A stretch of DNA of 55,391 bases from Prevotellaceae bacterium (GCA_031269545.1 JAISYZ010000243.1:1-55391); one strand, 5' to 3'. Counted from the stretch's first letter, positions 27,257-36,454 are shown. Numbers and translations are program-made. The notes: generated from the letters alone by a model not told the origin.

Positions 27257-27381
27257 CTAAACAAATACCATTTGAAGATAATTTAATCTAAAAAAAATGT
27301 ATTTTTTTGTTAATTCGACAATAATCCGTTTTTTAGTTGAAGATAAAATATGAATAATAAGGTAAGATGTTATCTTAATAT

Positions 27382-27440
27382 GGTATAAATTTGTGAGTCG
27401 TCGATATTCTGGATTGCTCACTTCGTTTGCAATGACGTTT
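27382..27440 (+). repeat. Dispersed repeat, family A, partial copy 3
   Basis: GGTATAAATTTGTGA followed by ATTCTGGATTGC and GCAATGACG matches the left half of the family A element at 10027. The right half is missing. It sits in the 260-base gap between serS and the MBL gene, otherwise without a gene. Confidence 0.6.
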
Positions 27441-27481
27441 TTTCAATCTTTAATTCATTAAAATTAAATTGCAAATGCCGT

Positions 27482-28270
27482 TTACAACACAAAAACATCG
27501 CTTGGCGATGTGCGAGGAAGTACATAAAGATTGACATTTATGTCTTTTTCTTTTAATTTTTCGGCAACAGTTTTATATGCCAGCTGCGGCAAATTGTTTT
27601 CTCTGCTCAAATGACAAAGCCAAACATGACTTAATTTCTTATTAATATTTTCCGACAAAAATTCAGCCGTTTGACGGTTGCTCAAATGTCCCGTGTTTCC
27701 TCGTATTCGCTGCTTTAATGACAAAGGATATTTGCCCGAATCAAGCATTTGTTCGTCATAATTTGCTTCAATAACCAAATAATCTGCATTAATAATATGT
27801 TCTTTTGCATTTTCGCAAATATAACCCAAATCGGTAACAAGCGTAAAACGCTTATCATCAAAACGAATTGTATATCCTACGCAGTCGCAGCCATCGTGCG
27901 AAATTCCGAATGCTTCTATTGTAAAATCATCGATCGCAACAGGCGATTTTTTTTCTATTATGCGTTTGCCCGAATAAACTTTTTGTTGAAAAACATAACT
28001 GTTGTCCATTGCCTCATGTGTTTTTTCGGTTGCGTATATCGGAAAAAATGATTTTTCGCTCAAAACTCCTGCCGATTTTATATGGTCAATATGATCGTGC
28101 GTAATAAAAACAGCGCGAACTTTACTTAAATCCAATCCTGCATTGCGCAAGCGTCTTTTAATATTTCTGACGGCAATTCCTGCATCTATGAGAATTCCGT
28201 AATCATTTGTTCCTATGTAAAAACAATTTCCGCTGCTACCGCTCGCAAGACTTATAAAATTAATTTGCAT
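27482..28270 (-). CDS. MBL-fold metallo-hydrolase, YycJ/WalJ-like
   Basis: The 262-residue protein has the metallo-beta-lactamase metal motif THDHIDHI, the start LASGSSGNCFYIG typical of YycJ/WalJ-type proteins, and later DLGY, TGHLSN and LCHLSRENN. Such proteins are often putative nucleases linked to cell wall or DNA replication; the biochemical role is not fixed. A -7 element lies 20 bases upstream. Confidence 0.85.
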   Translation of the reverse strand: MQINFISLASGSSGNCFYIGTNDYGILIDAGIAVRNIKRRLRNAGLDLSKVRAVFITHDHIDHIKSAGVLSEKSFFPIYATEKTHEAMDNSYVFQQKVYSGKRIIEKKSPVAIDDFTIEAFGISHDGCDCVGYTIRFDDKRFTLVTDLGYICENAKEHIINADYLVIEANYDEQMLDSGKYPLSLKQRIRGNTGHLSNRQTAEFLSENINKKLSHVWLCHLSRENNLPQLAYKTVAEKLKEKDINVNLYVLPRTSPSDVFVL

Positions 28271-28290
28271 CTTTATTTTTTTTGATGTGC

Positions 28291-28298
28291 AAAGTTAA
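28291..28298 (-). promoter_or_regulatory. Candidate -7 element for the MBL gene
   Basis: Minus-strand TAACTTTG lies 21 bases before the start codon. Confidence 0.45.
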
Positions 28299-28335
28299 AA
28301 ATTAATATTTTATCGCCGTTAAAATAATTATGCTT

Positions 28336-29118
28336 TTACAGCAGAATAGCGACAATTCCGGCTATAACACAATAAATGGCAAACCAGACAAGTTTTCCGC
28401 GTTTTACAATATTTATCATTACTGTGCAGGCAAATAATCCCGACACAAATGCGCTTAAAAATCCTACAATCAGGGCTGTACTTGATATTGACGCACTATC
28501 TGCAAAACCTCCTTTAAACAAATCAAGCAATGCTTCGCCGATTATCGGAACCAAAACCATGAGAAATGAAAACTGTGCAATATTTTCTTTTTTATTTCCA
28601 AGAAGCAAACCTGTGGCTATTGTGCTGCCCGAACGCGAAAGTCCGGGAAGCACTGCGATTGCCTGCGCCGTTCCTATTATGAACGAATCGATAAAAGATA
28701 TGTTATTTTTTGTGCGCGGTTTGAGATAATATGAAAGTGTCAACAATATCGCCGTAACAAACAGACAAATTCCGACAATATCAAGTCCGCCGCCGAAAAT
28801 TGCTGCTACTTTATCTTTGAAAAATATTCCTGCGATTGCAACAGGAATCATCGATACAACAAGTTTGGCGACATATTCGGTTTCGGCGTTCCATTGAAAT
28901 TTGAATAAGCCTGCAAAGAGTTTTATAATGATTTTCCAAAAAACAACTATTGTGCTTAAAACGGTAGCAGCGTGTACTGCGATTGCAAACGACATATTTC
29001 CGTCGGCATTAGTTCCAAACAGCGCTGCGCCTATTTGTAAATGTCCGCTGCTGCTAACAGGTAAAAATTCGGTAATGCCTTGAACAATGCCGAGTATAAG
29101 CGCTTCGAACCAATTCAT
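28336..29118 (-). CDS. uppP: Undecaprenyl-diphosphatase
   Basis: Recycles the lipid carrier of cell wall synthesis by removing one phosphate from undecaprenyl diphosphate. The 260-residue membrane protein has the two BacA/UppP motifs [14 protein letters not shown] and [14 protein letters not shown]. Its start overlaps the stop of the DUF3098 gene by 4 bases, so translation is probably coupled. The order ftsX, DUF3098, uppP is a familiar Bacteroidota cell envelope cluster. Confidence 0.95.
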   Translation of the reverse strand: MNWFEALILGIVQGITEFLPVSSSGHLQIGAALFGTNADGNMSFAIAVHAATVLSTIVVFWKIIIKLFAGLFKFQWNAETEYVAKLVVSMIPVAIAGIFFKDKVAAIFGGGLDIVGICLFVTAILLTLSYYLKPRTKNNISFIDSFIIGTAQAIAVLPGLSRSGSTIATGLLLGNKKENIAQFSFLMVLVPIIGEALLDLFKGGFADSASISSTALIVGFLSAFVSGLFACTVMINIVKRGKLVWFAIYCVIAGIVAILL

Positions 29119-29387
29119 TTGTTTTCTTTAGGTTTGCGCATTATTGCATATCCAACAAAAATAAATCCCGCAACTACTATTATCGGCGCAAGTGTTATGC
29201 GGCGAAAACTGAACATTGCGGATGCATCGAATTTTGCAGGATCTGCGTTGCCGCCTCCAATCATCAATAAAAATCCTAAAAATATAATTGCGCAACCGAT
29301 TGCTATAAGTTTATAATTTTGTCGAGGTATTGCAAAATTTTTATTTTCCTTTTCTTTCTGTGTAGTAGTTTTTTTGAATATAGTCAT
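29115..29387 (-). CDS. DUF3098 family membrane protein
   Basis: The 90-residue protein has a polar N terminus and two hydrophobic segments with the family motif [11 protein letters not shown] and [17 protein letters not shown]. It sits between ftsX and uppP, the typical place for DUF3098. Function unknown; a role in division or envelope synthesis is inferred from context. Confidence 0.85.
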   Translation of the reverse strand: MTIFKKTTTQKEKENKNFAIPRQNYKLIAIGCAIIFLGFLLMIGGGNADPAKFDASAMFSFRRITLAPIIVVAGFIFVGYAIMRKPKENK

Positions 29388-29416
29388 ATATTTTTATATT
29401 TAATTTTACGTAAATT

Positions 29417-30295
29417 TTAATAATATAATTTGTCAAAATCAATTTTAATATATTTTCTAACTGCAAAATATGTTGAAACATAATTAATTAGAATGCCAAG
29501 AAACAATATTGCAAACAAAAGAATTAATATTGTTACAAAATCGGCAAATTCGAGTATTCCGCTAAATTCCGACTGTAAAGCATAAATTGCTCCGTACAGC
29601 ATGATAATTGCAATAAGTCCCGAAATAAATCCGCGGAGAACGCTTTGTTTTAAAAATGGTTTGCTTATAAAAAATTTTGTTGCTCCTACAAGTTTCATCG
29701 TGTGAATGGCAAAACGTTTTGCATACACCGACAAGCGAATAGTATGATTGATAAGAACCATAGATACAAAAAACAGCAGTAAAATAAAAACTGCCATTAT
29801 CAGATTTATTTTGCGGATATTTGCATTTACCAAACTCAAAACAGTTTTTTCATATTTTACAGAATCAACCTCAGGCATTGATTCAAGTTGTTGCTGAATT
29901 GTGCTAATACTGTCGATTGACGAATATGCCGACGATATCCAAACTTCTATTGATTCGGGCAAAGGATTTCCATCGAGTATTGCCAAAAAATCTTTTCCCA
30001 TTTGCTGTTCAAAATTTTTTGCTGCATCTTCTTTTGAAATATGTTTGGTTTCGCGCGTATAAGGCGCAATATCAAGTCGTTTGCGAAACTGTGAAATGTC
30101 GCTTTCTTTCAAGCCCTCGTTCAGATATACGTCAATATAAATGCTGTCGCGAAAATATTTTGTTATTTGTTTCGCGTTAATAAAGAAAAGTCCTGCCAAG
30201 CCAAATAAAAATAGCACAAGCGACATACTTATAATTGACGACAAGTATGAACTGCGCAACCTTATGTTTGTTATTTTTTGTTCTTTGCTAACCAT
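29417..30295 (-). CDS. ftsX: Cell division protein FtsX
   Basis: The permease-like protein of the FtsEX complex, which controls peptidoglycan hydrolases at the septum. The 292-residue product has one N-terminal helix, an extracytoplasmic domain of about 125 residues (containing ISKEDAAKNFEQQMGKDFL), and three C-terminal helices with LVGATKFFISKPFL. The longer start at 30328 would run through the -7 element, so the Met at 30295 (MVSKEQKI) is preferred. ftsE is not adjacent. Confidence 0.88.
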   Translation of the reverse strand: MVSKEQKITNIRLRSSYLSSIISMSLVLFLFGLAGLFFINAKQITKYFRDSIYIDVYLNEGLKESDISQFRKRLDIAPYTRETKHISKEDAAKNFEQQMGKDFLAILDGNPLPESIEVWISSAYSSIDSISTIQQQLESMPEVDSVKYEKTVLSLVNANIRKINLIMAVFILLLFFVSMVLINHTIRLSVYAKRFAIHTMKLVGATKFFISKPFLKQSVLRGFISGLIAIIMLYGAIYALQSEFSGILEFADFVTILILLFAILFLGILINYVSTYFAVRKYIKIDFDKLYY

Positions 30296-30316
30296 TTCAA
30301 TCCGATAGAATAAGCG

Positions 30317-30324
30317 CAAAGGTA
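30317..30324 (-). promoter_or_regulatory. Candidate -7 element for ftsX-DUF3098-uppP
   Basis: Minus-strand TACCTTTG, 22 bases before the chosen ftsX start. Confidence 0.45.
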
Positions 30325-30369
30325 ACAAAATTAATTTTCATAACAGTTAAAATATTTCTTATTTTTTTA

Positions 30370-31002
30370 TCATCCGAATAAATCGTTTACAGTTTTTCCG
30401 TTTGTGAGATGATAAGTAGTTAACCCTGCACGCTTTGCACCGTCGATGTTTATTATTGTATCGTCTATGAATAATGTTTGAGATGCTTGCAACTGTGCGT
30501 CATTCAAAACAAATTCGTATGTTTCAACATTTGGTTTTCGCATGTGTATTTCGTGCGAAAGATAAACTTTTTCAAATTTTGATTTTATCAGTTCAAAATT
30601 CAGGCTGTTCATGCAATAATCAATATGAATTTTATTGGTATTGCTGAGTAAAAATATTCTGTAATCTAAACGCAGTTTATCAAGTATGGCAATTCTGTCG
30701 TGTGGCAAATCCAATATCATTGCATTCCATGCCTTGTCAATTGCAATATCCGATACGTCAAATCCGCACAATCCGCGTAAGTTTTCACGAAATTCGGCAG
30801 GTGAAATATCGCCAACTTCAAGTTTATCAACGATTTTACTTTGTCGCACTTGCGAAAATATTTTATCAAAATCCGAAATTCCCAGATTTTTAAAAGCATT
30901 TTCGGTCTTATGATAATCAACATTTATTATCACGTCGCCTAAATCAAAGATAATGTTACGAATATCCTTATTAAAGTTAGTTAGAAAATAATTTTTTTTC
31001 AT
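30370..31002 (-). CDS. HAD-family phosphatase
   Basis: A HAD-like hydrolase (subfamily IA) of 210 residues. The core motifs are DLGDVI (motif I, nucleophile Asp then Gly-Asp), LLSNTNKIH (motif II), a Lys in MRKPNVE (motif III) and FIDDTIINIDGA (motif IV). The C terminus ends NGKTVNDLFG. The start is the Met at 31002; a longer frame would run back across the tRNA gene and is rejected. The substrate is unknown. Confidence 0.85.
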   Translation of the reverse strand: MKKNYFLTNFNKDIRNIIFDLGDVIINVDYHKTENAFKNLGISDFDKIFSQVRQSKIVDKLEVGDISPAEFRENLRGLCGFDVSDIAIDKAWNAMILDLPHDRIAILDKLRLDYRIFLLSNTNKIHIDYCMNSLNFELIKSKFEKVYLSHEIHMRKPNVETYEFVLNDAQLQASQTLFIDDTIINIDGAKRAGLTTYHLTNGKTVNDLFG

Positions 31003-31083
31003 TTTATTTTGATTTAAATTTGGAAATAGACTGCAAAGATTGTAAATTTGCGGCTCAAAACGAAAAAAATAATGATTTTTTCG

Positions 31084-31158
31084 GGGCCCATAGCTCAGTT
31101 GGTTAGCAGCACCTGACTCATAATCAGGGGGTCGTAGGTTCAAGCCCTACTGGGCCCA
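31084..31158 (+). tRNA. tRNA with CAT anticodon (elongator Met or Ile2)
   Basis: The 75-base gene folds as a cloverleaf: acceptor GGGCCCA / TGGGCCC, anticodon arm CCTGA-CTCATAA-TCAGG with anticodon CAT, T arm GTAGG-TTCAAGC-CCTAC, discriminator A. The CCA end is not encoded. The D arm is slightly unusual, TTGGTTAGCAGC, with a 10-base loop and a C-C at the closing pair position. CAT can be Met or lysidine-modified Ile2; I cannot decide from this alone. Confidence 0.93.
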
Positions 31159-31404
31159 CACATAAAAAAACATGCGGTTACATAAAAATTCCGATGTAAT
31201 AAAATTCCACCCATTCGACAATTTTATCAATTTATATTTGCAGATTAATGATTATTGGTTAAGATTATCCGTGCATACAAAAACACAGGCGCTGAAAAAA
31301 TCCAACGCCTGCTCATTAACAAAAATCTAAATTTATGAAAACAACTGCAAATGCACCTGCTTAATTTTATTGTAAATTGTTGTTCAAATTTTATTCATAT
31401 CAAT

Positions 31405-33636
31405 TTAAAACTGCAACAGTATTGTCTTTATATTTTCTTTGTACAGGGCTATTTCTGCCTTCAATGCATCGTTGCGGGTTTCATAGTGTATGCAATAATG
31501 ATTTTTACCGTCATCGGCTCTAATCAACTGTACTTCTTTGCCTGTTATGCGTTCGGCATCTTTTATTTTCGGCAAATCGGAATCTCCCGTACTTGATGAT
31601 ACGTGAATCTGCACCCACCATCCACTTAAATCGACTGCGCCGTCAGAACTGTTGACCATTTCTTCCGCCGATATTTGTTTTACTATTATATTTTTGGCAT
31701 GAAGTCCGAGCATCAACACTCTGAATACCGTACGGCGATTTGCCTGATGTTCGGCTTCGGTTTTTGCGTTTGGTATGAGCAACTGTTCTTCGCCATAACC
31801 TTTCCATACAAGCCTGTTCGCATCGATTCCTTTTGATACAAAATAATCGACAACGGATTTTGCTCTTTGTTCCGACAGTTTCATGTTGTATGTGTTTGAG
31901 CCTCGCGAATCGGTATGCGAACCTATTTCTACAATCATTTCGGGATATTCGTCGAAATACTGAACATATTTATCAAGTTCAATCTTTGATTTTTCGGTCA
32001 ACCGCGATTTATTGTATTCATAAAATATGTCTTTTATCTCAATATACATCATTTTTACAGAATCGCCTTCGGTTATTTCTATTGTTGGTTCTTCTACGAT
32101 AACCGTCTTATCAAGATATATTTTTGAATGTAAATCCGAAAAATTAGGTATATCGACAGTAGAAAATACTTCTGTCTTTTCGTCATAACCCAAAGCGTTT
32201 GCTGTGATTTGATAATTCTTATCGGGCAGAATATAAACAAAATAATTGCTGCTGTCGGTTACGTTTATTTCAAAAAACTTTTCATCTCCATCCATTATTG
32301 CAATCGTATATTCTTTCAGTTGTTCTTTGGTTTCGTTGTCATATACAAGTCCATCAAGCGTTACGATTTTGGGAGGAAAATCGTTGAACATATATATATC
32401 ATCGCTGCTTGCAGCATTGTTGCGATTGCTTATAAACAGTCCTGTATTGTTATATGTTTGATGTATCAAATTAAAATCGTCCCATGATGTATTGAACGGT
32501 GCGCGCAGGTTGTGCGCTTTGTCGAAACTTCCATCGTTTTGCATATAACTTACAAAAATATCAAGTCCGCCCAAACCCGAATGTCCATCGGATGCAAAGT
32601 ATAAAATGCCGTCGATGAACGATGGAAATACTTCGTCGCCTGTTGTGTTTACGTTTGGTCCTAAATTTACAGGATTTCCGTAATTGCCTTTTGCATCTCT
32701 GTCAACATACCACAAATCTACTCCGCCATAGCCTCCCTCGATGATTGAAGAGAAATAGATTCTGTTTCCATCGTCGGTTATATAAGGATGTCCTACTCCG
32801 TATGTAACATTTCCAAGCTGTAATTTTCCGCTCACTTTGTATCTGTTGTCTTTCACGCTTACTTTAAGTATAAAGCAATTTTGATTGTTCGATTCGCAGC
32901 GGGTACAGTATAACTGTCTGGTTTTTGCATCGTAGCAGAATGTTCCATCGTTAGCAAGTTCTTCCGACATTGCTTCCAACTTTTTCACCGAACCATAGAG
33001 CGAACGCGAATCGGGCGATGCAATGTATAATTCGGAATATGGAAGCCCTGTACGTTCCGATATTTTTTTTATTTGTGTTACTCTGCCTGTGGATGCATAT
33101 ATCAGATTTTCTTCAAAAAACGATATTCCGTATTCACTTCCTCTTGTATTGAGGTTTTCTACTGATACGACATCGTACAGATTGTTGACTTTTCCGTAAT
33201 GTTCGGCAATCTCGCACGAAGCGATTTTTGTATCTATCAATTTCATGTCGGGCTTTTTTTCTCTTGCAAGATTAAATAATCTGTACGCTTCGGAATATTG
33301 TCCGTGCATCAATTGAATAGAACCTAATCCGTAATAAAATTCTGCCTGATTATAACCGGCAGCTTCGGCTTCTTCGTACCATTTGAGAGCGTCAGTTGTC
33401 TTATTCATTTTTCGATAACATTCGCCTATTCTAAACAATATTTCTCCTTTTCGTTGTCTTACGGTTTCATTTTTACTTTTAAGGTTAACGACTTGTCTAT
33501 ATAGATTTGCTGCGCTGTAATATGCTCCGCCCAAAAAATATTCATCGGCTTTTTTTAGCGATTGCGCTTCGCCTGATACTATAGTTATCAACAATAATGT
33601 AGATATTGCAATAATGTTATTAATTTTTCTATTCAT
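31405..33636 (-). CDS. OmpA-family envelope protein with TPR and WD40-like repeats
   Basis: The 743-residue protein has a signal peptide (to about residue 24), TPR-like repeats (about 30-150), a PD40/TolB-type beta-propeller (about 170-420, with repeated FSS / YFASDG blades), a carboxypeptidase regulatory-like fold (about 430-520), an OmpA peptidoglycan-binding domain (about 545-650, with EIGSHTDSRGSNTYN and NRRTVF) and a C-terminal SPOR-like module (about 670-743). This architecture matches Bacteroidota proteins that tie the outer membrane to peptidoglycan, including type IX secretion components of the PorE type. I cannot say it belongs to that system since no other member is in the window. 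Confidence 0.85.
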   Translation of the reverse strand: MNRKINNIIAISTLLLITIVSGEAQSLKKADEYFLGGAYYSAANLYRQVVNLKSKNETVRQRKGEILFRIGECYRKMNKTTDALKWYEEAEAAGYNQAEFYYGLGSIQLMHGQYSEAYRLFNLAREKKPDMKLIDTKIASCEIAEHYGKVNNLYDVVSVENLNTRGSEYGISFFEENLIYASTGRVTQIKKISERTGLPYSELYIASPDSRSLYGSVKKLEAMSEELANDGTFCYDAKTRQLYCTRCESNNQNCFILKVSVKDNRYKVSGKLQLGNVTYGVGHPYITDDGNRIYFSSIIEGGYGGVDLWYVDRDAKGNYGNPVNLGPNVNTTGDEVFPSFIDGILYFASDGHSGLGGLDIFVSYMQNDGSFDKAHNLRAPFNTSWDDFNLIHQTYNNTGLFISNRNNAASSDDIYMFNDFPPKIVTLDGLVYDNETKEQLKEYTIAIMDGDEKFFEINVTDSSNYFVYILPDKNYQITANALGYDEKTEVFSTVDIPNFSDLHSKIYLDKTVIVEEPTIEITEGDSVKMMYIEIKDIFYEYNKSRLTEKSKIELDKYVQYFDEYPEMIVEIGSHTDSRGSNTYNMKLSEQRAKSVVDYFVSKGIDANRLVWKGYGEEQLLIPNAKTEAEHQANRRTVFRVLMLGLHAKNIIVKQISAEEMVNSSDGAVDLSGWWVQIHVSSSTGDSDLPKIKDAERITGKEVQLIRADDGKNHYCIHYETRNDALKAEIALYKENIKTILLQF

Positions 33637-33827
33637 TTTTATTATAAATTTATTGTTTATACAACGCTCATTGGCAGAATTAGCAATAATGCATAATTTA
33701 TTTGATCAACAAGTTTATTATTAATATCCTACAAACATTAAATGAATTTTATTAAAACGTTTATATACTGTTCAAAATTCATTTTAATGTTTATATCTCG
33801 CTATTAAATTTTTTAGTTTTTACTTTG

Positions 33828-33835
33828 CAAAATTA
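33828..33835 (-). promoter_or_regulatory. Candidate -7 element for the OmpA-family gene
   Basis: Minus-strand TAATTTTG, about 190 bases before the start. If real, the mRNA leader is long. Confidence 0.3.
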
Positions 33836-33993
33836 CAACTTATTTATTAGGCGTATAAGTTTCAATGTTATTTTGTGTTAATATTTAGATATTTTTTATA
33901 ATGTTTTTGTACCGAATGTATAAATTTCAGGTTGCATTCATAGATATAGCGTTAATTGTATGACATTTCAGTTCATAATTCACAAGTCGTAAG

Positions 33994-34030
33994 TTTCTGG
34001 ATTGCTTCACCCTGCGGGTGGGCAATGACG
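33994..34030 (+). repeat. Dispersed repeat, family A, partial copy 4
   Basis: TTCTGGATTGCTTCACC, CTGCGGGT and GCAATGACG match one arm of family A. The element is otherwise incomplete. It lies in a 970-base repeat-rich gap between the OmpA-family gene and the GHL10 gene. Confidence 0.6.
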
Positions 34031-34111
34031 AACAGACAAAACAACTCGACAAAAGAATTAATAATGATACGAAAGAAAAACATATTGAACAAAACAAATA
34101 ATTAGTAATTG

Positions 34112-34324
34112 TCAATTGAAAAACTCTGCTTGCGGCGTTGCCGCTACGGTATCGGCAGGTGTCGGAGTTGCTCGGGCAGGTGCAGATTTCTCATCGACAG
34201 ATGCCAAAGAAATATTAGTCAATAGATTTTTAATCAAACAAAATAGTAAACAATTAAAATTTTGTGCGGACTGACGGTTTACTTCTGCCTTTGCCGGGAA
34301 AACACTCGCAGCGACAAAGGTCAT
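34112..34324 (-). pseudogene. Short ORF in a GC-richer patch, possibly a gene remnant
   Basis: A 70-codon minus-strand frame reads through a Pro/Ala/Thr-rich end (APARATPTPADT) in a patch that is visibly richer in G+C than its surroundings. The plus strand is also open over most of the same stretch, reading GVAATVSAGVGVARAGADFS and onward. Only one of them can be genuine at most; I recognise neither. The patch abuts the family B element, so it may be part of a larger mobile remnant. Treated as a low-confidence remnant. Confidence 0.2.
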
Positions 34325-34359
34325 TGGAGCGAAATTGTAACCGCAATCATTCCGTAGAA

Positions 34360-34534
34360 TAATTAGTTTCTCCTTAAAAAGTCATTTTGCAGAGATAAAT
34401 GTTTTGTCTGAAAGATTTTGGAATAATGACTGTCCCGTCAGGAACAAAAAGCCTCATAAAACCTGTTAGGTTTGAAATGCCTGTCTGTTAATTTTTGTGT
34501 CTGGAAATTTTACTTTTTAAGGAGCAACTAATTA
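34360..34534. mobile_element. MITE-like element with terminal inverted repeats, family B, copy 2
   Basis: The 175-base element starts TAATTAGTTTCTCCTTAAAA and ends with the inverse, ...AAGGAGCAACTAATTA; the 23-base ends differ at one position. Inside are GTCCCGTCAGGAAC and AACCTGTTAGGTTT. Two related copies lie at 19719 and 42393. There is no ORF, so it would depend on a transposase elsewhere. No clear target-site duplication is seen beyond A+T flanks. Confidence 0.7.
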
Positions 34535-34557
34535 ACAATCAAGAATTAAGAAAACGT

Positions 34558-34588
34558 AAGGGCGAAGATTTTCGCCCTTTGTTTTTTT
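34558..34588. terminator. Rho-independent terminator, possibly bidirectional
   Basis: A perfect 9-base stem AAGGGCGAA / TTCGCCCTT with a GATT loop is followed by TGTTTTTTT on the plus strand. It lies 18 bases past the GHL10 stop and so probably ends that minus-strand gene, where the downstream sequence is also T-rich (ACGTTTTCTT). Confidence 0.75.
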
Positions 34589-34605
34589 GTATCATGTAAT
34601 TAAAA

Positions 34606-36126
34606 CTATCTTATATATGCTGGCTTGCTTTCATTTTGCAGCCTGTCGAGAGCCGTTACCGAATAATATCTGTACTTTGCCTGTATTTTAAATTCTGTTT
34701 TTTGAGTAATGGCAACAGGGTATTTAAATTGTTCCAAATTGGCATATACTTTATGAGGATCAGGATACAAATAAACACAATAATAAACCGTTTTCTGCAT
34801 TTCATCTGTTGTTGTCGGCGCATCCCATTTCAAAAACGTTCCGTCTTCGGTTTCTTCCAATCTTACGTTCTGCACGGCATCGGGAGCAATGGTGTCTATA
34901 TGTTTGTATTTTGGCATTAAAGCGATTTTTGTTTGATATGCGTTTTTCAAACTGTCGGCAAAACCATTAGGATTGCGCACAAGCGAGTATCCTGACCACC
35001 AGACGTTGCCATGAATGTTTTTGTTGGTGCGAACCAGTTCCATCTTACGCGGAAGCTGATTCAAAAATTCATCTTCTTTTGTGCGGCTTTTTACTTTCAC
35101 TGTTTTTGAAATATCCTGTCCGATATAAAGATTTTCGCCGTAATTGTTTTTACTCCACCATTCGATTAATGTTGCATAGTCGGCTGCGGGATGTCCAATA
35201 TCAAAGTACAGTTGCGGAACATTGTAATCAATCCAGCGTTTTTCAACCCAAAGTTTTATATCTGCATATAAATCATCATAATTTTCGCAGCCAGCAGTTG
35301 TGTTCGAACCCGCAGGATCGCTCGAAATATTGCGCCAAACGCCGAAAGGACTTATTCCGAATTTCACCCATGGTTTAATATTTTTAATGGTTTTGCTCAA
35401 TGCTTCAATCAATATGTTTACATTATTGCGCCTCCAGTCGTTGCGTGCTTCTGTTGCAAATCCATCTTTTGCTCCGTATTTTTCAAATGATTCATAGTCG
35501 GGAAAATCAACAACTTTTCCGTTTTCCGTAATCTTGTAAGGATAGAAATAATCATCGAAATGCACAGCATCTATATCGTAACGACCGACAACGTCGGCAA
35601 TAACTTTTAACGTATGCTCACGCGCTTCGGGTTCGCCCGGATCAAAATAAATCTGTTTTCCATACGTTACAAACAAATAAGGCTTTTTGTAGTATAAATG
35701 TTCATTGCATAAGACTTCCCTGTCGTTTGATGTTACTCGATAAGGATTAAACCATGCATGCAATTCCATTCCTCGTTTATGACATTCTTCAGTCATAAAT
35801 TGCAGAGGATCCCAAACGGGAGATGGCGCTACGCCCTGTTCGCCTGTAATAAATCGGCTCCAAGGCTCAATACTGTTTGTGTAAAACGCATCAGCCTGCG
35901 GACGTACTTGAAATATTACGGCATTTATTTTTGCCTTTTCAAATTCATCCAAAACGTCTATAAAGTGTTGTTTCATTTGGTCGGCGGTCATTTCTTTGTA
36001 TCTCTGATTACCGACAGTATGTACCCACGCACCGCGAAACTCGCGTTCAGGTTCGTTCGTTTGCGAACATACATTTGTTGCGATTGCAGCAACTAAAAAA
36101 ATTGAGAATATTGATTTTTTCATCAT
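34606..36126 (-). CDS. GHL10 / DUF187-type glycoside hydrolase-like secreted protein
   Basis: The 506-residue protein has a signal peptide (residues 1-22) and then the GHL10 barrel: EFRGAWVHTVGN, INAVIFQVRPQADAFY, LHAWFNPYR, DIDAVHFDDYFYPY with the conserved Asp pair, and the C-terminal FN3-like module (about residues 420-506). Family members act on cell-surface or peptidoglycan-linked glycans, but the specificity is not settled. A -7 element lies 22 bases upstream and a terminator follows, so this is a single-gene unit. Confidence 0.85.
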   Translation of the reverse strand: MMKKSIFSIFLVAAIATNVCSQTNEPEREFRGAWVHTVGNQRYKEMTADQMKQHFIDVLDEFEKAKINAVIFQVRPQADAFYTNSIEPWSRFITGEQGVAPSPVWDPLQFMTEECHKRGMELHAWFNPYRVTSNDREVLCNEHLYYKKPYLFVTYGKQIYFDPGEPEAREHTLKVIADVVGRYDIDAVHFDDYFYPYKITENGKVVDFPDYESFEKYGAKDGFATEARNDWRRNNVNILIEALSKTIKNIKPWVKFGISPFGVWRNISSDPAGSNTTAGCENYDDLYADIKLWVEKRWIDYNVPQLYFDIGHPAADYATLIEWWSKNNYGENLYIGQDISKTVKVKSRTKEDEFLNQLPRKMELVRTNKNIHGNVWWSGYSLVRNPNGFADSLKNAYQTKIALMPKYKHIDTIAPDAVQNVRLEETEDGTFLKWDAPTTTDEMQKTVYYCVYLYPDPHKVYANLEQFKYPVAITQKTEFKIQAKYRYYSVTALDRLQNESKPAYIR

Positions 36127-36148
36127 AACAATAATATTTTTTAACGTC

Positions 36149-36156
36149 CAAAGGTA
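36149..36156 (-). promoter_or_regulatory. Candidate -7 element for the GHL10 gene
   Basis: Minus-strand TACCTTTG, 23 bases before the start. Confidence 0.45.
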
Positions 36157-36416
36157 TTGAAATTTATGGTATAAAAAAAATATTTTATTTTTAGGTTAAT
36201 TCTTTTTTTGAGGTGCTATGAAAATTTCCGTTTATTTACAGGAAGAAAAGACAAAGCAAAAAGGCGGCGGGCTTTTTGATAAAAGCAGGCGAGAGATTTG
36301 GAAAATCTTAAAAACTTTGTTTCGACAAACAAAAAATAACTTGCCTGCATTGCGTATGGATAAATGTTTTTCGCTAATCAAAAAAAAATATTATTTCTGT
36401 TTTGCTATCTTTTTCG

Positions 36417-36424
36417 TACATTTG
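36417..36424 (+). promoter_or_regulatory. Candidate -7 element for the N-acetylhexosamine kinase operon
   Basis: TACATTTG, 31 bases before the kinase start, fits TAnnTTTG. Confidence 0.45.
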
Positions 36425-36454
36425 TGCGATTTTTAAAATTAAAATATAAAAAAT

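Noticed and set aside
31003..31143. Longer start for the HAD phosphatase reaching to 31143
   Set aside because: It would read through the reverse strand of the CAT tRNA; the Met at 31002 begins right before the HAD core.
8416..34030. Family A repeats as a CRISPR array
   Set aside because: The copies are isolated, in different orientations, with no regular spacing and no spacers or cas genes.
36218..36436. 72-codon plus-strand frame before the hexosamine kinase
   Set aside because: Its Phe/Tyr/Lys-rich end runs over the -7 element of the kinase operon, and I see no domain or ribosome site.
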